The notes below the pieces were generated by a model, which had not been told where the DNA came from, made no database searches, and saw only the letters and a program-made list of their open reading frames with translations. A program made the position numbers and the translations under genes. From Streptomyces paludis (lineage in GTDB: Bacteria; Actinomycetota; Actinomycetes; Streptomycetales; Streptomycetaceae), in the NCBI RefSeq assembly GCF_003344965.1, contig NZ_CP031194.1, positions 3,224,001-3,288,000 on the forward strand: a DNA stretch of 64,000 bases, in the 5' to 3' direction. Shown in pieces: positions 17,407 to 26,596 of the stretch. Each line of letters begins with the position of its first letter. Positions within the stretch are counted from its first letter, which is position 1.

Positions 17407-18987
17407 ATGGCAGGCAGCCGCCAGCAGACGGCATCCGCGCGTCGCGACGACGATCGCCGCGGGGGCACACGCCGTGCCAACGCCCGGGCGGCCGCCTCCC
17501 GCAGGCGGAAGAAACGCAGCCGGCTACGGCTCACGCTCGCGATAACCGTGTCCCTTCTCGTGCTCGCCGCGTCGGGGGCCGGCTGGGTCTACTTCAAGCT
17601 CAGCGGCAATATCGAGACCTTCGACGCCGACGGCCTCTCCGACAACCGTCCCGAGAGCACCGCGAAGGGACAGAACGTCCTCGTCATCGGCTCGGACGCG
17701 CGGACCAGCGGAAACAGCGCGCTGGGCGGCGGCAGCAAGGACGATGTCGGCCGCTCCGACACCGCGTTCCTGCTCCATGTCTACGCCGACGGCAAGCACG
17801 CCGTCGCCGTTTCCGTACCGCGCGACACCCTCCTGGACATACCGCCCTGCAAACTGCCCGACGGCAGCTGGACCGAGGAACAGAAGAACGCCATGTTCAA
17901 CGCGGCGTTCTCGGTCGGGCAGACCACCAAGGGCAACCCCGCGTGCACCCAGAACACCATCGAGAAGCTCACCGGCCTCCGTGTCGACCACACCATCGTC
18001 GTCGACTTCAAGGGCTTCGCGAAGATGACCGAGGTCGTCGGCGGTGTCGAGGTCTGCCTGCCGAACGACCTCTACCAGCGCGACCTCAACCCCAACCGCG
18101 CCACCAGGGGCGACCTCATCTTCAAGCAGGGCATCCAGAAGCTCTCGGGCGCCAAGGCGCTGGATTACGTACGGATCCGGCACGGCATCGGTGACGGCTC
18201 CGACATCGGGCGCATCAAACGCCAACAGGCGTTCGTCGGCAGCCTGATCAAGCAGGTGAAGAGCGACGGCCTGACCCCCACCAAGCTGCTGCCGCTGGCC
18301 ACCGCCGCCACCGAGTCGATGACCGTCGACGCCGAACTCGGCACCGCCGACAAGCTGATCAGCTTCATGATGGGGCTGAAGAGCATCGACCTGCACAACA
18401 CCAAGTTCATCACCATCCCCTGGCGCTACCAGGGCGCGCGCGTCGCCATCGTCGAGCCGGACGCGACCCAGCTCTGGGCGGCGCTGAAGGCGGACCGTAC
18501 GGTCGACGGCACGGACGCCAGCGGCAAGAGCAAGGGCAAGAAGAGCAAGGAGACCGCGGAGCCGTCCCCGTCCGCGACCACCTCGGAAGCGGTGTCGGGC
18601 GAGGGCATCGCCGTCGCCGTCTACAACGGCACGACGGTCAACGGGCTCGCGGCCCGCGGTGGCCGCGTCCTCATGGACCACGGCTTCACGCTCACCGGCA
18701 CGGCCACCGCGGCCACCCAGGACTACGGCGCCACGGTCATCGAGTACGGTCCGGGCGAGGACGCGAAGGCGCGCACCACGGCGCGGCTCTTCCCGGGGGC
18801 GAAGCTCCAGCAGGCGACCGCGCCGGGCATCAACGTCATCCTCGGTACGACGTTCGCGAACGATCCGACGGCCGGTCCGGTCGCGGCCTCACCGGACTCC
18901 TCCGAGGAAGCCTCCGTCCCCTCCGCCGTCGCCGACGACGCGCGGTCCGCGGACGACGACCCGTGCTCGAACCTGTCCTACGGCTGA
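17407..18987 (+). CDS. LytR-CpsA-Psr (LCP) family cell-wall glycopolymer ligase
   Basis: 526 aa. LCP enzymes transfer lipid-linked teichoic or other anionic glycopolymers onto peptidoglycan outside the membrane. The ~37 basic N-terminal residues are cytoplasmic, and one membrane helix follows (LTLAITVSLLVLAASGAGWVYF, ~38-60). The LCP catalytic domain includes NVLVIGSDAR, DTAFLLHV, SVPRDTLLDI and YVRIRHGIGDGSDIGRIKRQQ, with the conserved Asp/Arg residues. A C-terminal LytR_C domain (VAVYNGTTVNGLA ... NVILGTTF, ~405-490) follows a Lys/Ser linker. Its 3' end overlaps the convergent P-type ATPase gene by 10 bases. Confidence 0.93.
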   Translation: MAGSRQQTASARRDDDRRGGTRRANARAAASRRRKKRSRLRLTLAITVSLLVLAASGAGWVYFKLSGNIETFDADGLSDNRPESTAKGQNVLVIGSDARTSGNSALGGGSKDDVGRSDTAFLLHVYADGKHAVAVSVPRDTLLDIPPCKLPDGSWTEEQKNAMFNAAFSVGQTTKGNPACTQNTIEKLTGLRVDHTIVVDFKGFAKMTEVVGGVEVCLPNDLYQRDLNPNRATRGDLIFKQGIQKLSGAKALDYVRIRHGIGDGSDIGRIKRQQAFVGSLIKQVKSDGLTPTKLLPLATAATESMTVDAELGTADKLISFMMGLKSIDLHNTKFITIPWRYQGARVAIVEPDATQLWAALKADRTVDGTDASGKSKGKKSKETAEPSPSATTSEAVSGEGIAVAVYNGTTVNGLAARGGRVLMDHGFTLTGTATAATQDYGATVIEYGPGEDAKARTTARLFPGAKLQQATAPGINVILGTTFANDPTAGPVAASPDSSEEASVPSAVADDARSADDDPCSNLSYG

Positions 18988-21896
18988 ACGGCGCGGAGGG
19001 GCGGGGCGTCGGGGGCGCCCGGGACGTCGGGGGCGGCCGAGGCAGCTGAGGCAGCTGAGACGCCCGTCGCACCCGTCACGTCCGCCGCACCCGCCCCAGC
19101 GGCGCCCGCCACGATCGTGCCGGCCTCCGTGGCGGTGTCGGCCTCACCGGCTGCCACCAGGGCCGCGTGCCGGCGTTCGTGGCGGTCCTTCGCGACCACC
19201 AGCCCGACCGCGTACAACCCGAGAACCGCCGCAAGCAGTACGTAGTACTGCGCGGGCAGCGCCGGCATCCCGAGGGCCGGGCCGAGCGGGGAGAGCGGCA
19301 GCAGGAGGCCGGTCGCCGCGAGCCCCCCGGCCGCCCACCGGACCGGACCCGCCGCCCGGCGCCGCTCCGAGCCCGCGCCGCGCTCCGAGCCCGCGCGTCG
19401 GCCCGCGCCCCACAGCGCCGGGCCCCGTACTCCCGTACGCAGCAGCAGCATCACCAGCGCCTGGGTGAGCAGGTTCTCGGTGAACCAGCCCGAGTGGAAG
19501 GCCGCCTCGCTCTCCAGGCCCGAACCGGCCGCCGTGTGCAGGGCGTACGCGAGCACCGCGAACGTCGCCAGGTCCGCGCTCGCGTTGATCAGCCCGAAGC
19601 GCGTGATGAAGCGCAGGAAGGCCCGGGAGCGCAGCTCGCTCGGCCGGCGCAGCGTCTCCGGCCGCGGCCGGTCGTACGCGAAGGCGAGCTGCGCCGCGTC
19701 GAAGCACAGGTTCTGGACGAGCACCTGCACCGGAAGCATCGGCAGGAAGGGCAGCAGCAGCCCGGCGACGAGCATCGCTATGACGTTGCCGAGGTTTGAG
19801 GAGAGAGTGATCCGCAGATAGGTGGCGATATTGCCGCTGGAGTGCCGTCCGGCGGTGATCGCGTGGTCGATCGCGGTCAGGTCCTTCTTCGCGAGGACCA
19901 CATCGGTGGACTCCCGGACGACATCGACGGCGTCCCTCGGGCAGATCCCGACATCGGCCGCGTACAGCGCGGGCAGATCGTTGACGCCGTCCCCGAGGAA
20001 CCCGGTGGTGTGCCCGGCGGCCCGCACCGCCGCGACGATACGGGCCTTGTGCTCCGGGGCGCAGCGCGCGAAGACGGTGGTCCGCCCGGCGAGTTCCGCG
20101 AGTTCGGCGTCGGAGAGGGCGTCGATACGGTCGGCGGTGACGACCTCGCCGGGGCCCAGCCCCAGGTCCAGACAGGCGCGGGCCGCCGTCCCGGGGTGAT
20201 CGCCGGTGAGGATCTTGACGGTCACCCCCCGGTCCGCGAAGACCTTCAGGGCGTCGGCGGCGGTCGGGGCGAGCGCGTCGCGCAGGGTGACGAAGCCCAG
20301 GAAGTCGAGCCCGTACTCGTCGGCCGGCGTGTAGTCGCGCTGCCGGGCCGGCCGCTCCGCGCGCGCGACCGCGAGCAGCCGCAGCCCGCTGTCCGCCTCG
20401 CGCGCGGCCAGCGCGGTCAGCCGCGCGCGCTCGTCGTCGTCGAGCGCGCACCGCTCAAGTACGTCGGTGACGGCGCCCTTGACGACCAGGGTGTGGGTGC
20501 CGAGGCGGCCCGGCCGGCGGACGACGGCGGTGGACAGCCGCCGTACCGGATCGAAGGGGAGCGCCGCGACCCCGTCCGCGCCCTCCGCGGCGGCGTCCTC
20601 GCCGACCGCGCCGAGAATCGCCTCGTCAAGAGCGTCGGGAACGGGCAGATCAGCGAGTTGCAGCGTCCACCAGGCGTTGACCGCGGCCCAGCGCAGCACC
20701 TCGGGATCGGCCGCGCCGTACGCGTCCATCGCGCGGGCGACCACGGGCCGGTCCTGGGTGAGCGTGCCCGTCTTGTCGAGGAAGAGCACATCGACCGCGC
20801 CCAGATCGTGCAGCGCGGGCAGTCGTTTGACGATGACGCTGTGGGCGCGGGCCAGCCGCGCCGCGCCCCGGGCCAGCGCGGTGGTGACGATGACGGGGAG
20901 CATCTCGGGGGTCAGCCCGACGGCGACCGCCACCGCGAACGGCAGCGTCTCCAGACCACGGCCGCGCAGGGCGGCGTTGGCCATGAGGACAAGTGGCGGG
21001 GTCAGCAGCATGAAGCGGATGAGGACCCACGAAATCCCGTTCACCGAACGGTCGAACGCGCTGGGCGAGCGCCGTCCGGGGCGCCGGCGCGCGGCACCGA
21101 AGCGGGTACGCGCCCCGGTCGCGACGACGACGGCGGTACCGCTGCCGGAGGCCACGGAGCTGCCCTGGAAGCACAGGTGCGGCTGCGCGAACACCCCGGC
21201 GTAATCGCCCACCGGGACCACCGGGCCCGGCTCCGGCAGCCCCGGCCCGTCCACCGCGTACTTGGCGACCGGCGCCGACTCCCCCGTGAGCGGCGCCTGA
21301 TGCACGGTCAGCCCGCTCGCGCGCAGCAGCCGTACATCGGCCGGTACGAGATCCCCGGGCCCGAGCCGGATCACATCGCCCGGTACGAGCTGGTCGACCG
21401 GGATCTCCCGGGTCTCCGGCGTGTCCCGGGCCTCCTCCCGGCGCAGTACGGTCGCGGTCGTCGCCACCAGCTCGCGCAGCCCGGCCATGGACCGGTCGGC
21501 CCGGTGCTCACCGGAGGAGCGCAGCAGACAGCTGACGGCCACCAGCGAAAGGATCACCAGGGCCGTGCCCCAGGCGGCGACGGTGGCGGACACCAGCCCG
21601 AGGCAGAGCAGTACGGCGGTGAACGGGTCCCGCAGGCTCCACAGGAATCGGCGCGGCCACGACGCCGTCCGCCACTCCGGCACCGCGTTCTCGCCGTATT
21701 GGAGCAGCCGCTCCTCGGCCTGCGCCTCGGTGAGGCCGCGCGGTCCGCTGTCCAGGTGGCGCAGCAGCTGGAGCGCGGTGAGCGCGCCGGGATCGGCCGG
21801 CCCGCCGCTTCCGGGCGCGCCGTCCGCTACCGGCGACCGGGCCCCCGGCGCATCGGCCCCCGGTACCGCGGGTTCGGGCACGGCGGAGTCGCGCAC
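18978..21896 (-). CDS. mgtA: Magnesium-translocating P-type ATPase (MgtA/MgtB, P3-type)
   Basis: 972 aa from the GTG at 21896. Imports Mg2+ at the cytoplasmic membrane. It has the cation-ATPase N-terminal domain (GLTEAQAEERLLQYGENAV), the actuator TGES, the phosphorylation motif DKTGTLT with Asp374, GDGVNDLPAL in the hinge and several C-terminal membrane helices. I chose 21896 because it is the first start codon after the arsR stop; the frame extends to 21989 only by overlapping arsR. The first ~45 residues are low-complexity AVP/GAD. The C-terminus has an unusual ~60-residue Ala/Gly/Thr-rich tail, encoded by repetitive DNA and reaching into the LCP gene end. It is probably co-transcribed with the ArsR gene 7 bases upstream. 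Confidence 0.88.
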   Translation of the reverse strand: MRDSAVPEPAVPGADAPGARSPVADGAPGSGGPADPGALTALQLLRHLDSGPRGLTEAQAEERLLQYGENAVPEWRTASWPRRFLWSLRDPFTAVLLCLGLVSATVAAWGTALVILSLVAVSCLLRSSGEHRADRSMAGLRELVATTATVLRREEARDTPETREIPVDQLVPGDVIRLGPGDLVPADVRLLRASGLTVHQAPLTGESAPVAKYAVDGPGLPEPGPVVPVGDYAGVFAQPHLCFQGSSVASGSGTAVVVATGARTRFGAARRRPGRRSPSAFDRSVNGISWVLIRFMLLTPPLVLMANAALRGRGLETLPFAVAVAVGLTPEMLPVIVTTALARGAARLARAHSVIVKRLPALHDLGAVDVLFLDKTGTLTQDRPVVARAMDAYGAADPEVLRWAAVNAWWTLQLADLPVPDALDEAILGAVGEDAAAEGADGVAALPFDPVRRLSTAVVRRPGRLGTHTLVVKGAVTDVLERCALDDDERARLTALAAREADSGLRLLAVARAERPARQRDYTPADEYGLDFLGFVTLRDALAPTAADALKVFADRGVTVKILTGDHPGTAARACLDLGLGPGEVVTADRIDALSDAELAELAGRTTVFARCAPEHKARIVAAVRAAGHTTGFLGDGVNDLPALYAADVGICPRDAVDVVRESTDVVLAKKDLTAIDHAITAGRHSSGNIATYLRITLSSNLGNVIAMLVAGLLLPFLPMLPVQVLVQNLCFDAAQLAFAYDRPRPETLRRPSELRSRAFLRFITRFGLINASADLATFAVLAYALHTAAGSGLESEAAFHSGWFTENLLTQALVMLLLRTGVRGPALWGAGRRAGSERGAGSERRRAAGPVRWAAGGLAATGLLLPLSPLGPALGMPALPAQYYVLLAAVLGLYAVGLVVAKDRHERRHAALVAAGEADTATEAGTIVAGAAGAGAADVTGATGVSAASAASAAPDVPGAPDAPPLRAVQP

Positions 21897-21903
21897 GGCA
21901 GAC

Positions 21904-22332
21904 TCAGGCGCCGACGTCGCTGATACGGCGTGGCCCCGGGGTGCGCGCGGCGGAGTACCCCACGGTGTGCGGCCCGGCGGCGTGCGCACCCGCGGCGGAC
22001 GGACCCGCGGCGTGCGCGGCGCGGTCGGTGAGCTGCCCGACCATCAGCCGGACCACGGTCACGACATCGGGGTCGTCCACGAAGTAGACCTGCCGCCGGC
22101 CCTCGCGCCGCGACCGTACGAGACCGGCCAGCTTGAGCTTGGTCAGATGCTGGCTCACGGCGGGCAGCGCGCCGCCCACCCGCTCCGCGAGCCCGGTCAC
22201 ATCGCTCTCGCCCTGGGCCAGCACCCAGACGATATGCAGCCGCGCGGACGACGCCAGCAGCCCGAACGCGGCAGCCGCCTCCGCCAGCACCTCGGCGGGA
22301 GGATCCCCGAAGCCGCCGACATCTGCCGTCAC
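21904..22332 (-). CDS. ArsR-family winged-helix repressor
   Basis: 142 aa. Metal- or stress-sensing ArsR/SmtB fold: AFGLLASSARLHIVWVLAQGE (helices 1-2), ESDVTGLAERVGGALPAVSQHLTKLKLAGLV (HTH) and RSRREGRRQVYFV (wing). I do not see the CxC metal site of ArsR or a clear alpha5 His/Asp pair, so the ligand is unknown. The last ~40 residues are an Ala/Gly/Pro/His tail (AAGPHTVG-like). The stop is 7 bases before the mgtA GTG, so it probably regulates its own operon and Mg2+ uptake. Confidence 0.88.
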   Translation of the reverse strand: MTADVGGFGDPPAEVLAEAAAAFGLLASSARLHIVWVLAQGESDVTGLAERVGGALPAVSQHLTKLKLAGLVRSRREGRRQVYFVDDPDVVTVVRLMVGQLTDRAAHAAGPSAAGAHAAGPHTVGYSAARTPGPRRISDVGA

Positions 22333-22517
22333 GTCGCTCTCCTCGTCCCGCGATCGTCCCGCGAAAATACGTTCGCCCTGCCGCCCTCAGCGGCTCAGTG
22401 TAGGGGCAGCATCACGGGGCGCAGTAGCGCGCGGTGCCGGGGGTCGGGGCGTCGCGGCGAGGTCGGCGGTGCCTGGGGCAGCCGGGTTCAGCTGGGGTCA
22501 GTCGGGGGTAGCCGGGG

Positions 22518-22778
22518 TCAGGAGGTCGCGGGCGGCTCGTCGCGGTTGATGATCGTGCCGCTGACGACACGGCGTCCGCCCGGCTCACCGGGGCGCGCGC
22601 CCTTGGCGGAGGCGTCCGGGACCGTACCGCCGCCGCCCTCCTCCTTGAGCGCCTGCTTCTCGCTCTTGAGGATGCGCGCGGCCTTGCCCGCCGAGCGGGT
22701 CAGCTCGGGCAGTTTCTTCACCCCGACGATCACGGCGATGACCAGGAGGATCACGGCCAGCTCACTCATGCCGAACAT
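22518..22778 (-). CDS. TatA/TatE-family translocase subunit, second paralogue
   Basis: 86 aa. MFGMSELAVILLVIAVIVGVKKLPEL is the TatA membrane helix plus hinge, followed by the amphipathic helix SAGKAARILKSEKQALKEE. It shares the RILKSE core with the TatA at 16929-17267 but has a shorter Gly/Pro-rich tail. The 185-base gap downstream, before arsR, contains imperfect repeats of gccggggtca and no gene. Confidence 0.9.
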   Translation of the reverse strand: MFGMSELAVILLVIAVIVGVKKLPELTRSAGKAARILKSEKQALKEEGGGGTVPDASAKGARPGEPGGRRVVSGTIINRDEPPATS

Positions 22779-22886
22779 CGGGTCTGCTCTCTGCCGGGGA
22801 CGGGCGGTCTACAGCGCTGTAGAAGTATCCAGCACGGCACGACCGGGCAACAAGCCCCCGCTTCCGTCCGCACCTGGCCAAAAAGG

Positions 22887-23612
22887 TTACCGAGCGCCCT
22901 CCAGCGTGGAGACCCCGAGCGCCCGCTTGACCGAGCGGTAGCGCGCCAGCAGCACCGGGCGCAGCCAGCGCACCGACGCCGGGAAGTTGTTCATGAGGGC
23001 CGTGTGCCCCGGCAGCCGCTCCGGGTCCTCCATCAGCCCGAACACGAGATGCGGAGCGGTCCGCGGGGCCGCCTCCCGGATCGCGCCGCGCAGCCGCGCG
23101 ACATCGCGGTCCGGGACGCGCGGGATCAGCCCCAGCAGCACCGGCTCCTCCGTGTCGAAGTGCTTGGCCAGCAGGGACTGGACGCGCTGCGCGGAGGGCA
23201 GCCCCGACATCGCCGCCTCACTGACGACCTCCAGCGTCACGGCGGGCCCGCCGCCGAGCTGCCGGGCGGCCAGCGCGTCGACCGATCTGCGCAGCGCGTG
23301 CAGCTCGGCGTCGAGCGCCTCGTGCTCAGCGGCACCGCGGTCCAGCTCGGCGACCGCGGCGGGGAAGAGATCGCGCAGCACCGGCCAGAAAAGCCGGACC
23401 TCGCTCGTGTGCTGGCCACCGACGAAGTCGACCAGCCAGCGCGTCGTGCCGATCAGCGTCCTGACATCGACGGACTCGCCGTCGGCGAGACGCGTGAATC
23501 CGGCGACGACCAGGGCGGCGCCGCGACGCATGATCGTGTGCTCGACCAGCAGCTCCTCGTACATCCGGGAGCGCTCGGCTCGAAGCGCGGGTGAAACAGC
23601 CATAGCCATCAT
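22887..23612 (-). CDS. Hemerythrin (HHE) domain-containing protein
   Basis: 241 aa. A helical-bundle, probably di-iron O2/NO-responsive cytosolic protein. HHE-type residues are visible as EHTIMRRG (~20), FVGGQHTSEVRLFWPVL (~60) and AEHEALDAELHAL (~90). The C-terminal half repeats a helical pattern with AKHFDTEEPVLLGL and ends with FPASVRWLRPVLLARYRSVKRALG, usual in the Streptomyces members. Three in-frame ATGs lie at 23612, 23609 and 23603; a purine-rich aagaaaggga element just upstream favours the first two. It is divergent from the S9 peptidase gene. Confidence 0.82.
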   Translation of the reverse strand: MMAMAVSPALRAERSRMYEELLVEHTIMRRGAALVVAGFTRLADGESVDVRTLIGTTRWLVDFVGGQHTSEVRLFWPVLRDLFPAAVAELDRGAAEHEALDAELHALRRSVDALAARQLGGGPAVTLEVVSEAAMSGLPSAQRVQSLLAKHFDTEEPVLLGLIPRVPDRDVARLRGAIREAAPRTAPHLVFGLMEDPERLPGHTALMNNFPASVRWLRPVLLARYRSVKRALGVSTLEGAR

Positions 23613-23769
23613 GTCCCTTTCTTCGCGCTGTCCAGGCACGAGACGGCGAAGCGCTCCGGGACGAGGGCACCTCTCCCTGAAAAGATGCCCGGCGGGCGAT
23701 CACCTCACACCTCCCGGACCGAACCTCCGGGGCAGAACCGAACGCAGGTCGGAAGCGTGATCGGCAGAG

Positions 23770-23786
23770 TTATCCACAGGCTGTGG
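23770..23786. promoter_or_regulatory. DnaA-box-like ttatccaca within a ccacag-g-ctgtgg dyad
   Basis: The divergent spacer between the hemerythrin and S9 peptidase genes contains ttatccaca, a consensus DnaA box, overlapping a 6-bp perfect inverted repeat with a 1-base centre (23774-23786). As a single box it is more likely a regulatory dyad than an origin element. Confidence 0.3.
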
Positions 23787-23829
23787 CAGACCCCGACGCG
23801 ATGTCAGGAGCGGGGCGCAGAATGGGGCC

Positions 23830-25641
23830 ATGACTCAGACCACCGATGCCACCACGACGCCCGAACCGACGCCCGCATGGGAGAAGCGCTTCCGGGCGCC
23901 GCGGGTCTCCCTGCCCGACTGGGCGGAGGACGCCCCGCAGCGGTCGCTCTTCGTGTCCAACGCGACGGGGACGTACGAGCTGTACGCGTGGGACCGGGAG
24001 ACCGGCGAGCAGCGCCAGGTGACGGACCGGCCGAACGGGACGACGGACGGGGTGCTGTCGCTGGACGGCGCGTGGATCTGGTGGTTCTCCGATACGGACG
24101 GGGACGAGTTCGGGGTCTGGATGCGGCAGCCCTTCGCGGCGGGCGGCAAGGACGAGCAGGCGACCCCCGGTCTCGACCCCTCCTATCCGGCCGGGCTGGC
24201 GCTCGGCCGGGACGGCACGGCGGTCGTCGGCCGGTCGACCGACGAGGACGGGTCGACGGTCCATGTCGTACGGCCCGGGGAGGCGCCCGTCGAGATCTAC
24301 CGGCACCGGGAGTCGGCCGGGGTCGGCGATCTGTCCCATGACGGCACCCTGCTGGCGATCGAGCACACGGAGCACGGGGACGCGATGCACTCGGCGGTCC
24401 GGGTGCTGCGGCTGGACGGCTCGCTGGTGGCCCAGCTCGACGACACCGAGGGCGGCACCCGCGAGCTGGGCCTGGAGGTGCTCGGTTTCGCTCCGGTGGC
24501 CGGTGACGGCCGGCTGCTCATCGGCCACCAGCGCCGGGGCCGCTGGGAGCCGGTCGTCTGGAATCCGCTGACCGGCGAGGAGACCGACCTCGCGATCGAG
24601 CTGCCCGGCGATGTCAACGCCGAGTGGTATCCGGACGGCTCCGGGCTGCTGATCTCGCACAGCTTCGAGGCCCGCGGCGAGCTGTGGCGGTACGACTTCG
24701 CCAAGAGCGCGCTGATCCAGGTGGACACCCCGAAGGGGACGGTGTCGGGGGCGACGGCCCGGCCGGACGGCAGCGTCGAATATCTCTGGTCGTCGGCGGC
24801 GACCCCGCCGGAGGTCCGGTCCACGGCGGGCGGGGTCGTCCTCGACCCGCCGGGCATGAAGGCGCCCGCCTCGGTGCCGGTGACGGACGCCTGGGTCGAG
24901 AGCCCCGGCGGCCGGGTGCACGCGCTGGTGCAGCGGCCGGCCGGGGAGGGCCCCTTCCCCACGGTCTTCGAGATCCACGGCGGCCCGACGTGGCACGACA
25001 GCGACGCGTTCGCCGCCGGCCCGGCCGCCTGGGTCGACCACGGCTTCGCGGTCGTCCGGGTCAACTACCGCGGCTCGACCGGCTACGGCCGGGAGTGGAC
25101 GGACGCGCTCAAGCACCGGATCGGGCTGATCGAGCTGGAGGACATCGCGGCCGTCCGTGACTGGGCGGTCTCCTCCGGTCTGGCGGACCCGGCGCGGCTG
25201 GTCCTCGCGGGCGGCTCGTGGGGCGGCTATCTGACCCTGCTCGGCCTCGGCACCCAGCCGGACTTCTGGGCCCTGGGCCTCGCGGCGGTCCCGGTCGCCG
25301 ACTATGTGACGGCGTACCACGACGAGATGGAAGCCCTCAAGGCGATGGACCGGACGCTGCTGGGCGGCACCCCGGAGGAGGTGCCGGAGCGCTTCGAGGC
25401 ATCGTCCCCGCTGACGTACGTGGACGCGGTGAAGGCCCCGGTCTATATCTCGGCGGGGGTGAACGATCCCCGCTGCCCCATCCGCCAGGTGGAGAACTAC
25501 GTGGACCGGCTGGCCGCCCGGGACGCGGTCCACGAGGTGTACCGGTACGACGCGGGGCACGGCTCGCTGGTGGTGGAGGAGCGCATCAAGCAGGTCCGGC
25601 TGGAGCTGGACTTCGCGAGGAGGCACCTGGACATGAAGTAG
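23830..25641 (+). CDS. S9-family serine peptidase (acylaminoacyl / prolyl oligopeptidase type)
   Basis: 603 aa. An N-terminal beta-propeller (residues ~40-330, with WD/DG-type blades such as LFVSNATGTYELYAWDRETGE) is followed by an alpha/beta-hydrolase domain. The triad is visible: Ser463 in GGSWGG, Asp546 in GVNDPRCP and His577 in DAGHGSL. The oxyanion region reads FEIHGGPTWHD. There is no signal peptide, so it is a cytosolic oligopeptide hydrolase. It stands alone; the start ATG has aggagcggggcgcag upstream. Confidence 0.92.
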   Translation: MTQTTDATTTPEPTPAWEKRFRAPRVSLPDWAEDAPQRSLFVSNATGTYELYAWDRETGEQRQVTDRPNGTTDGVLSLDGAWIWWFSDTDGDEFGVWMRQPFAAGGKDEQATPGLDPSYPAGLALGRDGTAVVGRSTDEDGSTVHVVRPGEAPVEIYRHRESAGVGDLSHDGTLLAIEHTEHGDAMHSAVRVLRLDGSLVAQLDDTEGGTRELGLEVLGFAPVAGDGRLLIGHQRRGRWEPVVWNPLTGEETDLAIELPGDVNAEWYPDGSGLLISHSFEARGELWRYDFAKSALIQVDTPKGTVSGATARPDGSVEYLWSSAATPPEVRSTAGGVVLDPPGMKAPASVPVTDAWVESPGGRVHALVQRPAGEGPFPTVFEIHGGPTWHDSDAFAAGPAAWVDHGFAVVRVNYRGSTGYGREWTDALKHRIGLIELEDIAAVRDWAVSSGLADPARLVLAGGSWGGYLTLLGLGTQPDFWALGLAAVPVADYVTAYHDEMEALKAMDRTLLGGTPEEVPERFEASSPLTYVDAVKAPVYISAGVNDPRCPIRQVENYVDRLAARDAVHEVYRYDAGHGSLVVEERIKQVRLELDFARRHLDMK

Positions 25642-25796
25642 CGGGGAGCCTGCGGCGGGCACCAGCGGCGACAACGGCGGAGACCAATGGCGACAGCGGC
25701 TGGGACCAACGGCGGCGGGGGCCGGTTCCGTAGCGGGGAGGACGAAAAGGCGCCCCCGGGACCGGGCGGCGGGGCGGCATTCCGTACCGTGGAGGC

Positions 25797-26549
25797 GTGT
25801 ACCGGTTTCTGGTGACTCCGCGTTGGTGGGGGATCAACCTCTTCGTCCTGCTGGCGATCCCCTTCTGCATCTTCATGGGGACGTGGCAGCTCGGGCGTTT
25901 CGAGGACCGCGTCGCCACCCATGAGGCGGCCAAGACACGGCCCGACCCCGGGGAACAGCCGGCCGTCGCGCTGACGAAGCTGCTGCCGGTCGACCAGGAG
26001 ACCTCGGGCCGCCACGCCACGGCGAGCGGGCGGTACGAGGACCAGTTCCTGGTGCCCGGCCGGAAGCTGGACGGCAAGGCGGGCTCGTATGTGCTGACCA
26101 TGCTGCGCACCGGCGACGGCAAGGCGCTCCCCGTGGTACGCGGCTGGCTCGCCGAGGGCGGGCGGGCGCCCGCGCCGCCCCGGGGCGAGGTGACCGTGAC
26201 CGGGTCGCTCCAGGCATCCGAGTCCACCGGCTCGAACGGGGTGCGGGCCGTCGGCGGTCTGCCGCAGGGGCAGCTCTCCATGATCAGCGCCGCGTCCCTG
26301 GTCAATGTCGTGCCGTACGACGTGTACAACGCCTGGGTGACGCTCACCCAGGCGTCGGACGGGCTGCTCGCGGTGCCGGCGACGGCGCCGCAGAACACCG
26401 GTCTTGACCTGAAGGCGTTCCAGAACCTCGGCTACACCGGCGAGTGGTTCGTCTTCGCGGGCTTCGTGGTCTTCATGTGGTTCCGGCTGGTCCGCCGTGA
26501 GGCGGAGACGCTGAAGGACCGGGCCCTGGGCCTGGAGACGGCGGCGTAA
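25797..26549 (+). CDS. SURF1-family protein (cytochrome oxidase biogenesis)
   Basis: 250 aa from a GTG with gtggaggc just upstream. SURF1 proteins assist assembly of heme-copper terminal oxidases. There is an N-terminal membrane helix (WWGINLFVLLAIPFCIFMGTWQLGRF, with the family W-Q-L-x-R motif), an extracytoplasmic domain (VVRGWLAEG) and a C-terminal helix (YTGEWFVFAGFVVFMWFRLVRREAE). The family match is strong; the oxidase partner genes are not in this window. Confidence 0.93.
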   Translation: MYRFLVTPRWWGINLFVLLAIPFCIFMGTWQLGRFEDRVATHEAAKTRPDPGEQPAVALTKLLPVDQETSGRHATASGRYEDQFLVPGRKLDGKAGSYVLTMLRTGDGKALPVVRGWLAEGGRAPAPPRGEVTVTGSLQASESTGSNGVRAVGGLPQGQLSMISAASLVNVVPYDVYNAWVTLTQASDGLLAVPATAPQNTGLDLKAFQNLGYTGEWFVFAGFVVFMWFRLVRREAETLKDRALGLETAA

Positions 26550-26596
26550 CAGCCGCCGGCCAGGCCCTGCCCTGTTCCCTACCGGTTCCCGAGCGG

